A stretch of DNA of 7,357 nucleotides from Caldilineaceae bacterium (GCA_026645635.1 JAPKMV010000156.1:1-7357); one strand, 5' to 3'. Shown: positions 1-7,357, counted from the stretch's first letter. The notes: generated from the sequence alone by a model not told the origin. Translations and numbers: made by a program.

Positions 1-1
1 G

Positions 2-1483
<1,482 letters not shown>

Positions 1484-1513
1484 CGTTGCTCCCTGCCTGC
1501 CGCCGAAACGGGG

Positions 1514-1530
1514 TATACTGGAGCCAGGAG
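1514..1530 (+). promoter_or_regulatory. Possible -10 box and ribosome binding site before the AAA/nuclease gene
   Basis: The 54-bp gap holds TATACT (1514-1519, 5 of 6 to the -10 consensus) and CAGGAG (1525-1530), the latter 7 nt before ATG1538, which supports that start. No good -35 is seen at standard spacing. A transcript from this -10 would begin at or inside the ribosome site, which argues against it as the main promoter. Read-through from the HerA gene is equally possible. Confidence 0.4.
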
Positions 1531-1537
1531 ATAAACC

Positions 1538-3124
1538 ATGCGCTTCTTCAACACCGAAGGACCTGTCAACTGCGACAAGCACTATTGTCTGCCGCCACTG
1601 ACGCGTTTCAAGCTGCCTGAACTGCTCGAGTTGATCGACCAGGAGAAATATTTCCTGCTTCACGCCCCACGGCAGACCGGCAAGACTTCCTGTTTGCTGG
1701 CTTTGGCCGACTACCTCAACCAAGATGGGCGCTATTTCGCCGTCTACGCCAACATCGAAGGGGCGCAGGCGGCGCGCGAAAACGTGGAGATGGGCTTGAC
1801 CGGTGTCACGCAGGCGATTGCCAACGCCGCGCGCTGGCAGATCGGCGACCTGGAAGGGCAACGGCTGGCGCTGGAACTACTGCCCACGCAGCCGGCAATC
1901 GTGCTGCTCGAAGAGTTCCTGACGCGCTGGTGCGCGACGTTGTCGCGTCCCGTGGTGCTGCTGCTGGATGAGATCGACGCCCTGGTGGGCGACACGTTAA
2001 TTTCTGTGCTGCGGCAACTGCGGGCAGGCTATCCAAAACGCCCGACGCAGTTTCCGCACAGTCTGATCCTCTGCGGTGTGCGCGACCTGCAAGATTACCG
2101 TATCCAGTCGTCGCGCGAAAAGGCTACGATCACCGGCGGGAGCGCATTCAACATCAAGGCCGAGTCCCTGCGCCTGGGTGATTTTGACAAGGAGGAAGTC
2201 TCGACGCTGCTGCTGGAGCACACGCAGGAAACCGGCCAGGTCTTTGAACCGGAAGCGCTGGCGTTGGTCTGGCAGTTGACCAACGGCCAACCCTGGCTGG
2301 TGAACGCCCTGGCCTATGAAACCACCTGGCGCAACGTGGCCGGGCGTGACCGCAGCCGGCCCATCACCGCAGCGGCGATCCTGCAGGCGAAGGAAAGCCT
2401 GATTCTGCGGCGGGTCACCCACCTCGATCAACTGGCCGACAAACTCCAGGAGCCGCGGGTGCAGCGTGTGGTGGAACCTATCCTTCAGGGTGAGGAGATC
2501 GAGGGTGTAGCCACACTGGATGACATCCAATATGTGCTCGATCTTGGGTTGGTGGCGCGCGGATCAAAAGGCATCCAGATTGCCAATCCGATTTACCGGG
2601 AGGTGATTCCGCGCGAACTGACCACCATCATGCAGATCAATCTGGAAGCGCAGGTCCAGCCCACCTGGTACATACTGCCGGATGGTCGTCTGGACATGCC
2701 AAAACTACTGACCGCTTTCCAGGCTTTCTTCCGAGAAAACTCTGAGTCCTGGATCGAACGCTTCGAGTACAAAGAGGCCGGCCCGCAGTTGCTGATGCAG
2801 GCATTCTTGCAGCGCATCATCAATGGCGGCGGGCGGGTGGATCGCGAATACGGCCTGGGAAGGCGGCGCACCGACTTGCTGATTCACTGGCCTTATCCAG
2901 GCGGCGTGCAGCGCGTGGTGATCGAACTCAAACTGCTGCACCAATCGCTGGCCAGGACACTGGAGGCAGGTCTGCGCCAGACCTGGGAATACGCCGACCG
3001 CAGCGACCCGGAGCAGGCGCACCTGATCATCTTCGACCGCACGCCGAATAAGCCTTGGAGTGAGAAGATTTGGCGGCGCGCGGAAAGCTACAACGGGCTG
3101 CCGATCACGGTCTGGGGGATGTAG
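1538..3124 (+). CDS. AAA-family ATPase with C-terminal PD-(D/E)XK nuclease-like domain
   Basis: 528-residue two-part protein. The N-terminal P-loop ATPase has Walker A APRQTGKT at 43-50 (Lys49), Walker B VVLLLDEIDAL at 139-149 (Asp144/Glu145) and a LILCGVRDLQDYRI segment at 176-189 of the kind seen in AAA_14/AAA-ATPase-like proteins. A helical middle region follows. The C-terminal part, from about residue 410, fits a PD-(D/E)XK nuclease: Glu437 and Asp446 (RRRTDLLIHW), Glu463-x-Lys465 in VVIELKL, then Q481xxxY485 in RQTWEYA, the QxxxY motif of RecB-like nucleases. All expected catalytic residues are present, so the domain may be active. ATPase-nuclease fusions of this kind are common and expanded in some bacteria, but their role is mostly unknown; defence or mobile-element control is inference. 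It lies 54 bp after the HerA gene on the same strand and ends 4 bp from the convergent lipoprotein gene. Confidence 0.9.
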   Translation: MRFFNTEGPVNCDKHYCLPPLTRFKLPELLELIDQEKYFLLHAPRQTGKTSCLLALADYLNQDGRYFAVYANIEGAQAARENVEMGLTGVTQAIANAARWQIGDLEGQRLALELLPTQPAIVLLEEFLTRWCATLSRPVVLLLDEIDALVGDTLISVLRQLRAGYPKRPTQFPHSLILCGVRDLQDYRIQSSREKATITGGSAFNIKAESLRLGDFDKEEVSTLLLEHTQETGQVFEPEALALVWQLTNGQPWLVNALAYETTWRNVAGRDRSRPITAAAILQAKESLILRRVTHLDQLADKLQEPRVQRVVEPILQGEEIEGVATLDDIQYVLDLGLVARGSKGIQIANPIYREVIPRELTTIMQINLEAQVQPTWYILPDGRLDMPKLLTAFQAFFRENSESWIERFEYKEAGPQLLMQAFLQRIINGGGRVDREYGLGRRRTDLLIHWPYPGGVQRVVIELKLLHQSLARTLEAGLRQTWEYADRSDPEQAHLIIFDRTPNKPWSEKIWRRAESYNGLPITVWGM

Positions 3125-3128
3125 CGCG

Positions 3129-3518
3129 CTACTCCTGGACTTTCTTCACCACCACCCGCCCCGCGGTGAACGGCTCCATCCCGTTGCGGTCCGTCACCTC
3201 CAGCGTATAGGCGGCGCCGTCGAAGGTAAAATCGACCGGGCCGATCTCGCCCGTACCATCGGTCCACGCCACATCTTGCATCACGTCGCCGTGGCTGACG
3301 CGGAAGTCATAGTAGAGAAAGCCGCGCGGATACTGCTCCGGGATCACCCGGTGCTGGCCAACGTACTCCAGGGAAAAATCAGGGTACTGCACTGCGCTGC
3401 CCGGCGCAAACGCCACTTCGGCGCCATACTCGACCTGAGCCGGCACCAGGAATCCTGCACAACTTGTCACCGCCATGAGCAGCGCACAGAAGCTCACCAC
3501 AAACCAAACCACGCGCAT
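3129..3518 (-). CDS. Small predicted lipoprotein of unknown function
   Basis: 129 residues. The N-terminus has Arg2, a hydrophobic stretch (about residues 3-17) and a lipobox VTSC with Cys20, so the mature protein should be a lipid-anchored, extracytoplasmic domain of about 110 residues. The body is rich in Val, Asp, Gly, Tyr and Phe and looks beta-stranded (for example VDFTFDGAAYTLEVTDRNG), with no Cys after the lipobox. I do not recognise the family. AAAGGGAG (3534-3527 on the minus strand) ends 8 nt before the ATG, a strong ribosome binding site that fixes the start. The upstream minus-strand frame, the extended deacylase, overlaps its first 140 bp in another frame. It converges with the AAA/nuclease gene with 4 bp between stops and no visible terminator. 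Confidence 0.8.
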   Translation of the reverse strand: MRVVWFVVSFCALLMAVTSCAGFLVPAQVEYGAEVAFAPGSAVQYPDFSLEYVGQHRVIPEQYPRGFLYYDFRVSHGDVMQDVAWTDGTGEIGPVDFTFDGAAYTLEVTDRNGMEPFTAGRVVVKKVQE

Positions 3519-4299
3519 CGTTCGGCTCCCTTTCCGCAGTGTGGCATGAGCACACGGTTAGCTCCGCCTGTCCTATCTGATACGGAATGATAGCCGCGCT
3601 GGCGGCGTGTGTCTGTGCTGTGGCGCAGGGCTGGTTGTGCGTTTGCGCACAGTGAACAATAGACCGCGGATGCAGCGGATTTGGCGGATTCTCGCGGATG
3701 AATAGCAGGAGAAAAATCCGCGCAAATCCGCCAAATCCGCCAAATCCGCGGTCCTCACTCAACGCGACCACCTCGCCCTGCGTCACGCGCAGCAGTTCGT
3801 CCACGGTGAGGCGCAGCATCGTGCGGTCGTCGCCACCGCCGCCGTAGATGACGCCGGCGAAGCGCTCCCGCAACGCCAGGATCGATGCATCGACCAGCAC
3901 CGGCAGGTGCGTGCGGTGGCCGAAGGGCGGCACCCCGCCGGCAGGATAGCCGAGCAGGTCGAGCACGACCGTCGCAGGGGCAAGGTTGACCTTCTTCTTA
4001 CCGACGCCGCAGTGCGCGGCGAGCCGCCCTTTGTCCACCCGCTGCTCGCCGTTGCTGATCACGACCACGGGGTCGTCGAAATTGGCGCCGGCTTCGCTGC
4101 GGCGCTCCACCAGAAAGAGCAGCGTCTTGATGATCTGGTCGGTCGCCACGCCCAGCGCCGCGGCGGCAGCAGGCACCGTCGGTGTGTCGCCCAGCCCGTC
4201 GATCAGCTCAGCGGCGATGGCCTGCTCGGCAACGAAACGGCGCAGGTCGTCCGGCAACAGCGGCTGAAAAACGGGTGAGGCAGGTATGTGTTTGCCCAT
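3379..4299 (-). CDS. YbaK/ProX-type aminoacyl-tRNA deacylase with an aberrant repeat-derived C-terminal extension
   Basis: Residues 1-182 (4299-3754) form a complete YbaK/EbsC-type domain, a cytoplasmic trans-editing fold that hydrolyses mischarged aminoacyl-tRNA such as Cys- or Ala-tRNA(Pro). Visible marks are DQIIKTLLFLV at 54-64 with the conserved Lys58, GYPAGGVPPFGH at 117-128, VLVD at 134-137, YGGGGDD at 152-158 and the usual ending RVTQGEVVALSE. Family members normally stop about there. Here the frame runs on from codon 183 through hairpin 1 (GFGGFGGF) and ends only at 3379, adding 124 residues unlike the family: rich in Cys, His, Pro and Arg, and overlapping the lipoprotein gene by 140 bp. 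The core is surely a real gene. Whether the tail is made, tolerated or removed is unknown. No Shine-Dalgarno precedes the ATG; a TATACT box 7 nt upstream suggests a leaderless transcript. Substrate cannot be told from sequence. Confidence 0.88.
   Translation of the reverse strand: MGKHIPASPVFQPLLPDDLRRFVAEQAIAAELIDGLGDTPTVPAAAAALGVATDQIIKTLLFLVERRSEAGANFDDPVVVISNGEQRVDKGRLAAHCGVGKKKVNLAPATVVLDLLGYPAGGVPPFGHRTHLPVLVDASILALRERFAGVIYGGGGDDRTMLRLTVDELLRVTQGEVVALSEDRGFGGFGGFARIFLLLFIRENPPNPLHPRSIVHCAQTHNQPCATAQTHAASAAIIPYQIGQAELTVCSCHTAEREPNDARGLVCGELLCAAHGGDKLCRIPGAGSGRVWRRSGVCAGQRSAVP
3587..3615 (-). promoter_or_regulatory. Candidate promoter for the lipoprotein gene
   Basis: On the minus strand CAGACA (3615-3610, 4 of 6 to the -35 consensus) is followed after 17 nt by TATCAT (3592-3587, 5 of 6 to the -10 consensus). 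This is about 70 bp before the lipoprotein start, giving a leader of about 60 nt. Spacing is ideal, but matches this good also arise by chance. Confidence 0.35.
3636..3651. repeat. Short inverted repeat, possible operator or stem-loop
   Basis: TGTGCG TTTG CGCACA forms a 6-bp stem with a 4-nt loop, upstream of the candidate lipoprotein promoter and 10 bp from the large hairpin repeat. No T tract follows on either strand, so it is not a classic terminator. It could be a repressor site, but nothing else supports this. Confidence 0.3.
3662..3753. repeat. Large hairpin repeat 1, CGCGGAT type
   Basis: Two 38-nt arms (3662-3699 and 3716-3753) surround a 16-nt loop. Paired blocks are 10 bp (3662-3671 with 3744-3753), 16 bp (3675-3690 with 3725-3740) and 7 bp (3693-3699 with 3716-3722). 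That gives 33 of 38 positions, with symmetric 3-nt and 2-nt internal loops. Each arm is four copies of the core GCGGAT (mostly CGCGGAT) spaced 2-3 nt apart. The loop holds ATAGC and ends in GAAAA, as does hairpin 2. It encodes no protein of its own and has no visible target-site duplication. It is most like a non-autonomous REP/MITE-type element. On the minus strand it begins directly after residue 182 of the deacylase frame and stays open. Confidence 0.9.
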
Positions 4300-4306
4300 G
4301 CGCCGT

Positions 4307-4312
4307 AGTATA
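4307..4312 (-). promoter_or_regulatory. Candidate -10 box for the deacylase gene, leaderless
   Basis: The minus strand reads TATACT (5 of 6 to the -10 consensus) with only 7 nt between it and ATG4299, and there is no ribosome binding site in that stretch. Transcription would start at about the A of the ATG, as in leaderless mRNAs. No convincing -35 is present. The same hexamer precedes the AAA/nuclease gene. Confidence 0.4.
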
Positions 4313-4356
4313 GCGTATGGCTGGGCTGCTTTGCGATTTCACAGCGCTTCAGGCAT

Positions 4357-4435
4357 TATCCGCAGATGGCGCAGATTTCGCAGATGATACATGATAGCGA
4401 TGAAAAATCTGCGTCATCTGCGCAATCTGCGGATA
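4357..4435. repeat. Large hairpin repeat 2, CGCAGAT type
   Basis: Two 29-nt arms (4357-4385 and 4407-4435) surround a 21-nt loop. Paired blocks are 11 bp (4357-4367 with 4425-4435), 8 bp (4369-4376 with 4416-4423) and 7 bp (4379-4385 with 4407-4413), 26 of 29 positions. Each arm is three copies of CGCAGAT at a 9-nt period. The loop has ATAGC (4394-4398) and ends in GAAAA (4402-4406), in the same orientation as in hairpin 1. It fills most of the space between the divergent deacylase and HAD genes and ends 24 bp before the HAD start codon, so it could affect transcription or translation of that gene. Confidence 0.9.
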
Positions 4436-4459
4436 TGTTTGTAGAGACCAGCGGCCACC

Positions 4460-5236
4460 ATGGCAATCATCGAGGCGATTACCTTTGATTTCTGGGACAC
4501 CATTGCCGTCGACGATTCGGACGAGCCGAAGCGGGCGCTGCGCGGGCTGCCCACCAAAGCCGACGAGCGGGTGGCGCTCTTTGTCGACCACATCGTGCGC
4601 CGCTACCCGGAGATCGACCCGGAGGACGCGGCCAGCGCCTATCGCTACGCCGTGGAGCGCTTTCGCCATGCCTGGCACGCCGAGCAGCGCACGCCGGGCG
4701 TGCGCCAGCGCATCTATTTCGCCTACGAGCACTTGGGCCTCGTGCCCGGACCCGGCGAGTATGCGCGACTGCTGCGCGAGATCGACGAACTCAGCCGCGC
4801 CATCGAAACGATGGAGGTGCGCATCGCGCCGGACTTTGCGCCGGGCGTCCACTGGGCGCTGCAAGTACTGGCGCAGGAATACACCCTGGGCATCATCTCT
4901 GACACGATTCATACCACCGGCGTCGGTTTGCGGCACCTGCTCGCGCAACAGGGGCTGCTCCAGTTCTTCAAGTTCGCCATCTTCTCTGACGAGGTGCGCA
5001 CATCCAAGCCATCGGCGCAGGTCTTTCGCATGGCGTCGCACCAGGCCGGCCTGCCGCCGATGAAAATGGTGCACATCGGCGACCGGGAGAGCAACGACAT
5101 TCACGGCCCGCTCTCCATCGGGATGCGCGCCGTGCTCTACACCGGCGTCATCGACCGCGGCAGCCAGCAGACCCGCGCCAGCGCCATCTGCCGCCAGTAC
5201 GCGGAGCTGCCGGAGATCGTGCGGCGGTTGCGGTGA
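4460..5236 (+). CDS. HAD-superfamily hydrolase, probable phosphatase
   Basis: 258 residues, the usual size for a HAD subfamily I enzyme with a helical cap; such enzymes hydrolyse phosphate esters in the cytoplasm through an aspartyl-phosphate. All four motifs are present: motif I FDFWDT at 9-14 (nucleophile Asp10; the acid/base position is Trp12, with Asp13 and Thr14 after it), motif II IISDT at 145-149 (Ser147), motif III Lys183 in SKPSAQVF, and motif [11 protein letters not shown] at 205-213 (Asp208, Asp213). Residues about 20-120 form the Arg/Glu-rich helical cap. In canonical phosphatases of this type motif I is DxDxT, so Trp12 in DFWDT fits the DxWDT variant with the second Asp at 13. 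An in-frame TAG at 4442 leaves ATG4460 as the only good start; no clear ribosome site precedes it. Substrate is unknown. The stop codon touches a heptamer array. Confidence 0.9.
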   Translation: MAIIEAITFDFWDTIAVDDSDEPKRALRGLPTKADERVALFVDHIVRRYPEIDPEDAASAYRYAVERFRHAWHAEQRTPGVRQRIYFAYEHLGLVPGPGEYARLLREIDELSRAIETMEVRIAPDFAPGVHWALQVLAQEYTLGIISDTIHTTGVGLRHLLAQQGLLQFFKFAIFSDEVRTSKPSAQVFRMASHQAGLPPMKMVHIGDRESNDIHGPLSIGMRAVLYTGVIDRGSQQTRASAICRQYAELPEIVRRLR

Positions 5237-5271
5237 GGGGCGAGTTGCGGGGGGCGAGGGGCGAGGGGCGA
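5235..5271. repeat. Heptamer tandem array, GAGGGGC
   Basis: Five consecutive 7-nt units (GAGGGGC, GAGTTGC, GGGGGGC, GAGGGGC, GAGGGGC) plus two bases. Three units are identical. The array begins within the stop codon of the HAD gene. The unit length matches the heptamers of the other repeats here, though the sequence is different. Confidence 0.85.
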
Positions 5272-5312
5272 CGTCACCATGCCCCCATCACAATCAAAGG
5301 GCACGGAACACC

Positions 5313-5342
5313 CAATCTCACAATCTCTCAATCTCCAATCTC
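5313..5342. repeat. Heptamer tandem array, CAATCTC
   Basis: Four copies of CAATCTC, the first two followed by one extra base (spacings 8, 8, 7). It ends 25 bp before the preferred start of the ligase gene and is sharply AT-richer than its surroundings. No known regulatory site matches; it resembles the short tandemly repeated repetitive sequences described in other bacteria. Confidence 0.85.
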
Positions 5343-5367
5343 CACACCACCAAGGACCTCACCCATC

Positions 5368-6678
5368 GTGAACACCGCATCTCAACCCGACCCAGCCTTG
5401 GCCTCCACGATCCGCACGCTGGCGGAACGGTTCACCGCCGGGTTCCCGGAGACGCTGGCTGGCCCGCGCACCGTGGGCCGCGAGGCCGAATACCCCATCG
5501 TCGACGAGAACGGCGCGGCGGTGGATGCGCGGCGGCTGTGGGATGGGCTGCTCAAGGGCGGCGGACTGGAGGCGGAGTATGGCGCCGGGCGGCCCGGCCA
5601 GCGCGACTTCATCGTCGGGCTGAAGGGCGCGGACTACAGCTATGCGCTGGAGGTGGGGCTGGGCACGGTGGAGATCAACACGCGGCCCTGCCAGCATCTC
5701 CACGAAGTGCGCACCCTGACCGAGGAGGCGGTGGTGCGGGTGGCGCGTCAGGCCGCGCGTTTCGGCTGGCGGGTGCTCGGCTACGGCGTACAGCCGCTGA
5801 CGCCGCCAAGCCTGCGCATCATGGCGCCCAAGCAGCGCTATCAGAGCCTCTACCGGGCGATGGGCGAAACCTGGCTCTGGTACACCGTGACCGCGTCCGA
5901 CCAGTTGCAGGTGGCGATCCGCCGGAGCGAAATGGTGGACATGCTCAACTACGGCAACCTGGTCACGCCGGTGATCATCGCCCTCTGCGCCAACTCGCCC
6001 GTTTACGCCGGAAAACTCAGCCCCTACTGCAGTGCGCGCGAAGGGGTGATGGCCGCCATCCGCGCCGAGGAGCATCGCCACGGCATGTGGGCGCGGCCAG
6101 TGGAGGACATGGAGGATTTCGTCGCCACGCTGGCGCAGTCCACCTATCTGATCGCCAAAGCCGGCGGCGAGATCGTCCCTTTCAGCGCCTATCTGCATGA
6201 ACATGGGCCTGACTTTGCTGCTTTTCTCTTTCACGACCACTACATCTGGAACAGCGCGCGGCTGCGCACCACCTACGGCACGCTTGAGGTGCGCCCCGCG
6301 TGCCAGCAGCCGTGGCGTTCCCACATGGCCGCCGGCGCGCTGATCCTGGGGCTGCTGGAGGCAATGCCGGTGGCCTATCCCTGGCTGCGCGAGGCGTTGG
6401 GCGCAAGCTGGTGGGAACAAATGCGCGTCTATCACCAGCAGGTGGTCCGCTTTGGCCTCAAGGCGCCGCAGCCTGCGCCGGATCTGTTGCCGCGGCTGGT
6501 GCAGTTGGCGGATAATGCGCTGGTGGAACGCGGCTTCGGCGAAGAAACACTGCTGGCGCCAGTCTGGCGTCGGCTCCAATTGGGCGTCAATCCGGCGCAG
6601 CGGACGCGCGCCATCTTCAGTGTCGACGGGCTGCGCGGGCTGCTCAATCATGTGACGGTGCGCCCGCAGGTGCAATAA
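5368..6678 (+). CDS. Glutamate-cysteine ligase-like enzyme, GCS2 family
   Basis: 436 residues from GTG5368. GCS2 enzymes join the gamma-carboxylate of glutamate to an amine, usually cysteine, using ATP; this is the first step to glutathione, gamma-glutamylcysteine or (EgtA) ergothioneine. Visible marks: [10 protein letters not shown] at 37-46 with likely metal-binding glutamates, [14 protein letters not shown] at 94-107, [10 protein letters not shown] at 138-147, ASDQLQVAI at 176-184, ANSPVYAGK at 208-216 and [13 protein letters not shown] at 303-315. Length fits the family. Start choice: the frame stays open back to GTG5233, overlapping the HAD stop, but those 45 extra codons translate repeat arrays and low-complexity DNA. 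GTG5368 has AAGGA at 5352-5356, 11 nt upstream, and gives a family-like N-terminus. Preceded by the HAD gene on the same strand, possibly co-transcribed. No partner such as glutathione synthetase or EgtB is in view, so the product is uncertain. Confidence 0.88.
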   Translation: MNTASQPDPALASTIRTLAERFTAGFPETLAGPRTVGREAEYPIVDENGAAVDARRLWDGLLKGGGLEAEYGAGRPGQRDFIVGLKGADYSYALEVGLGTVEINTRPCQHLHEVRTLTEEAVVRVARQAARFGWRVLGYGVQPLTPPSLRIMAPKQRYQSLYRAMGETWLWYTVTASDQLQVAIRRSEMVDMLNYGNLVTPVIIALCANSPVYAGKLSPYCSAREGVMAAIRAEEHRHGMWARPVEDMEDFVATLAQSTYLIAKAGGEIVPFSAYLHEHGPDFAAFLFHDHYIWNSARLRTTYGTLEVRPACQQPWRSHMAAGALILGLLEAMPVAYPWLREALGASWWEQMRVYHQQVVRFGLKAPQPAPDLLPRLVQLADNALVERGFGEETLLAPVWRRLQLGVNPAQRTRAIFSVDGLRGLLNHVTVRPQVQ

Positions 6679-6694
6679 CGCGGAGGGCGCGCGA

Positions 6695-6732
6695 CCTGGC
6701 TCACGCCAAGACGCCAAGGCGCCAAGGCCAGG
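6695..6732. repeat. Octamer tandem repeat bounded by inverted ends
   Basis: Three 8-nt units, ACGCCAAG twice then GCGCCAAG (6703-6726), lie between CCTGGC (6695-6700) and GCCAGG (6727-6732), which are inverted copies. It sits 16 bp after the ligase stop. A weak hairpin is possible, without a T tract, so it is not a clear terminator. Confidence 0.8.
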
Positions 6733-6796
6733 AGATCTGTCTGACGGCGTGGCGTGGGTTTTGTGATGCTGACACTGGCTTCGTTCTTCTCTCACC

Positions 6797-6812
6797 CGGC
6801 GCTGCGGCGCCG
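6797..6812. repeat. Small GC-rich stem-loop
   Basis: CGGCGC TGCG GCGCCG forms a 6-bp stem with a 4-nt loop in the gap between the ligase and GH38 genes. No T run follows. In DNA this GC-rich it may be chance. I see no gene in 6679-6888. Confidence 0.25.
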
Positions 6813-6875
6813 CGGCAGGAGTTGATTTGCTTGCATTCGTGAGGTTCGGGCGTCATTGCGACGCACCATTGTTCA

Positions 6876-6883
6876 GGGGAGGA
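6876..6883 (+). promoter_or_regulatory. Strong ribosome binding site of the GH38 gene
   Basis: GGGGAGGA lies 5 nt before ATG6889 and is the best Shine-Dalgarno sequence in the window on the plus strand. It settles the start of the glycosidase gene. Confidence 0.8.
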
Positions 6884-6888
6884 TTCAC

Positions 6889-7357
6889 ATGGCGCAGATT
6901 GACACACTCTATTTCATCCACCACAGCCACACCGACATCGGCTACACCCACGACCAGCCAATCGTCTTTGACCTGCACGAGCGCTTCATCACCCAGGCGC
7001 TGACCCTGGCCGAGCGTTCCGCCGACAGCGATAGCGATGGCGCATTTCGCTGGACGGTGGAGAACACCTACGTGCTGCTGTGCTGGCTGCGTAACGCCAG
7101 CCCGCGGGAGATCGAACGCTTCCAGGCGATGGAAAAAGCCGGGCGCATCGAAGTCACCGGCATGTTCGCCAACCTGACGCCCCTGCTCGACGCCGGCCAG
7201 TTGGCCGAAACGCTCCAGCCGCTGCGCACGCTGCGCGACGACTACGGCTTCACCATCACCTCCGCCATGAACTGCGATGTCAACGGCGAGTCGTGGTCGC
7301 TCCCCGACCTGCTCCTCGACGCAGGCATCGAGGGCTTCACCATGGCGATCAACACCC
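6889..7357 (+). CDS. Glycoside hydrolase family 38 alpha-mannosidase-like protein, 3' truncated by window edge
   Basis: The first 156 residues of a protein that, for a GH38 enzyme, would be expected to run several hundred residues more. GH38 enzymes are zinc-dependent retaining alpha-mannosidases. The N-terminal strand reads FIHHSHTDIGYTH at 9-21: His14 and Asp16 correspond to the two zinc ligands of the HxHxDxGW motif, with Tyr19 in place of the usual Trp, a variant I associate with a bacterial side branch. AMNCDVNGESW at 126-136 places Asp130 where the catalytic nucleophile is expected. VTGMFANLTPLLD at 89-101 also fits the catalytic domain. There is no signal peptide, so this part should be cytoplasmic. 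The natural substrate is uncertain, because the Tyr-type branch may not be a true mannosidase. It is preceded by a 210-bp gap and probably has its own promoter, which I cannot place. Confidence 0.85.
   Translation, partial: MAQIDTLYFIHHSHTDIGYTHDQPIVFDLHERFITQALTLAERSADSDSDGAFRWTVENTYVLLCWLRNASPREIERFQAMEKAGRIEVTGMFANLTPLLDAGQLAETLQPLRTLRDDYGFTITSAMNCDVNGESWSLPDLLLDAGIEGFTMAINT

Noticed and set aside
3060..3590. 176-codon plus-strand frame across the lipoprotein gene
   Set aside because: The opposite strand has a signal peptide, lipobox and strong ribosome site; this frame has none of these.
3662..3753. CRISPR array or rho-independent terminator at hairpin 1
   Set aside because: Units are 7 nt with 2-3 nt spacing and are inverted around a loop, not repeat-spacer; no T tract follows on either strand.
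3651..3759. AGTGA and TCACT flanking hairpin 1 as insertion-site marks
   Set aside because: Only 5 bp, inverted instead of direct, and at unequal distance from the arms; no direct target duplication is visible.
4349..5104. 251-codon minus-strand frame across the HAD gene
   Set aside because: The plus strand encodes all four HAD motifs; this frame starts in mid-gene and runs through hairpin 2 without a recognisable domain.
5359..6795. 478-codon open frame on the minus strand across the ligase gene
   Set aside because: Antisense shadow of a GC-rich gene: the plus-strand frame has clear GCS2 motifs, while this one is rich in His, Arg, Gln and Ala with no recognisable domain.
6797..6812. Terminator for the ligase gene
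   Set aside because: The stem is short, no T run follows, and it lies over 100 bp after the stop codon.

Overview
The window looks like ordinary chromosome from a GC-rich, free-living bacterium. A member of the Chloroflexota (Anaerolineae/Caldilineae-like) is my best guess. That rests on the gene mix (bacterial HerA-type ATPase, AAA ATPase fused to a PD-(D/E)XK nuclease, GCS2-type ligase, GH38 glycosidase) and on intergenic DNA full of 7-9 nt repeats. No marker gene fixes the taxonomy. There is no rRNA, tRNA, CRISPR array, transposase or phage gene.

Layout. (1) Positions 2-3124, plus strand: the 3' part of a HerA/DUF87 hexameric ATPase, then after 54 bp an AAA ATPase with a C-terminal PD-(D/E)XK nuclease domain. 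They may form a two-gene DNA-processing unit. (2) Positions 3129-4299, minus strand: a small predicted lipoprotein, convergent with the AAA gene, and upstream of it a YbaK/ProX-type aminoacyl-tRNA deacylase. The deacylase frame has lost its normal end. It runs through a 92-nt hairpin repeat and on into the start of the lipoprotein gene. (3) Positions 4300-4459: a divergent intergenic region holding a second hairpin of the same family. (4) Positions 4460-6678, plus strand: a HAD-superfamily hydrolase and a GCS2-family glutamate-cysteine ligase-like enzyme, separated by two heptamer repeat arrays. (5) Positions 6679-6888: an intergenic region with an octamer repeat. (6) From 6889 to the window end: the N-terminal part of a GH38 alpha-mannosidase-like enzyme.

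The genes do not form one obvious pathway. The most notable signal is in the non-coding DNA: two related hairpins flank the deacylase gene, and three further short tandem arrays occupy the other plus-strand gaps. The two hairpins share loop sequence. Their arms are built from one heptamer, which is CGCGGAT throughout one hairpin and CGCAGAT throughout the other. One of the hairpins has become coding sequence at the end of the deacylase.
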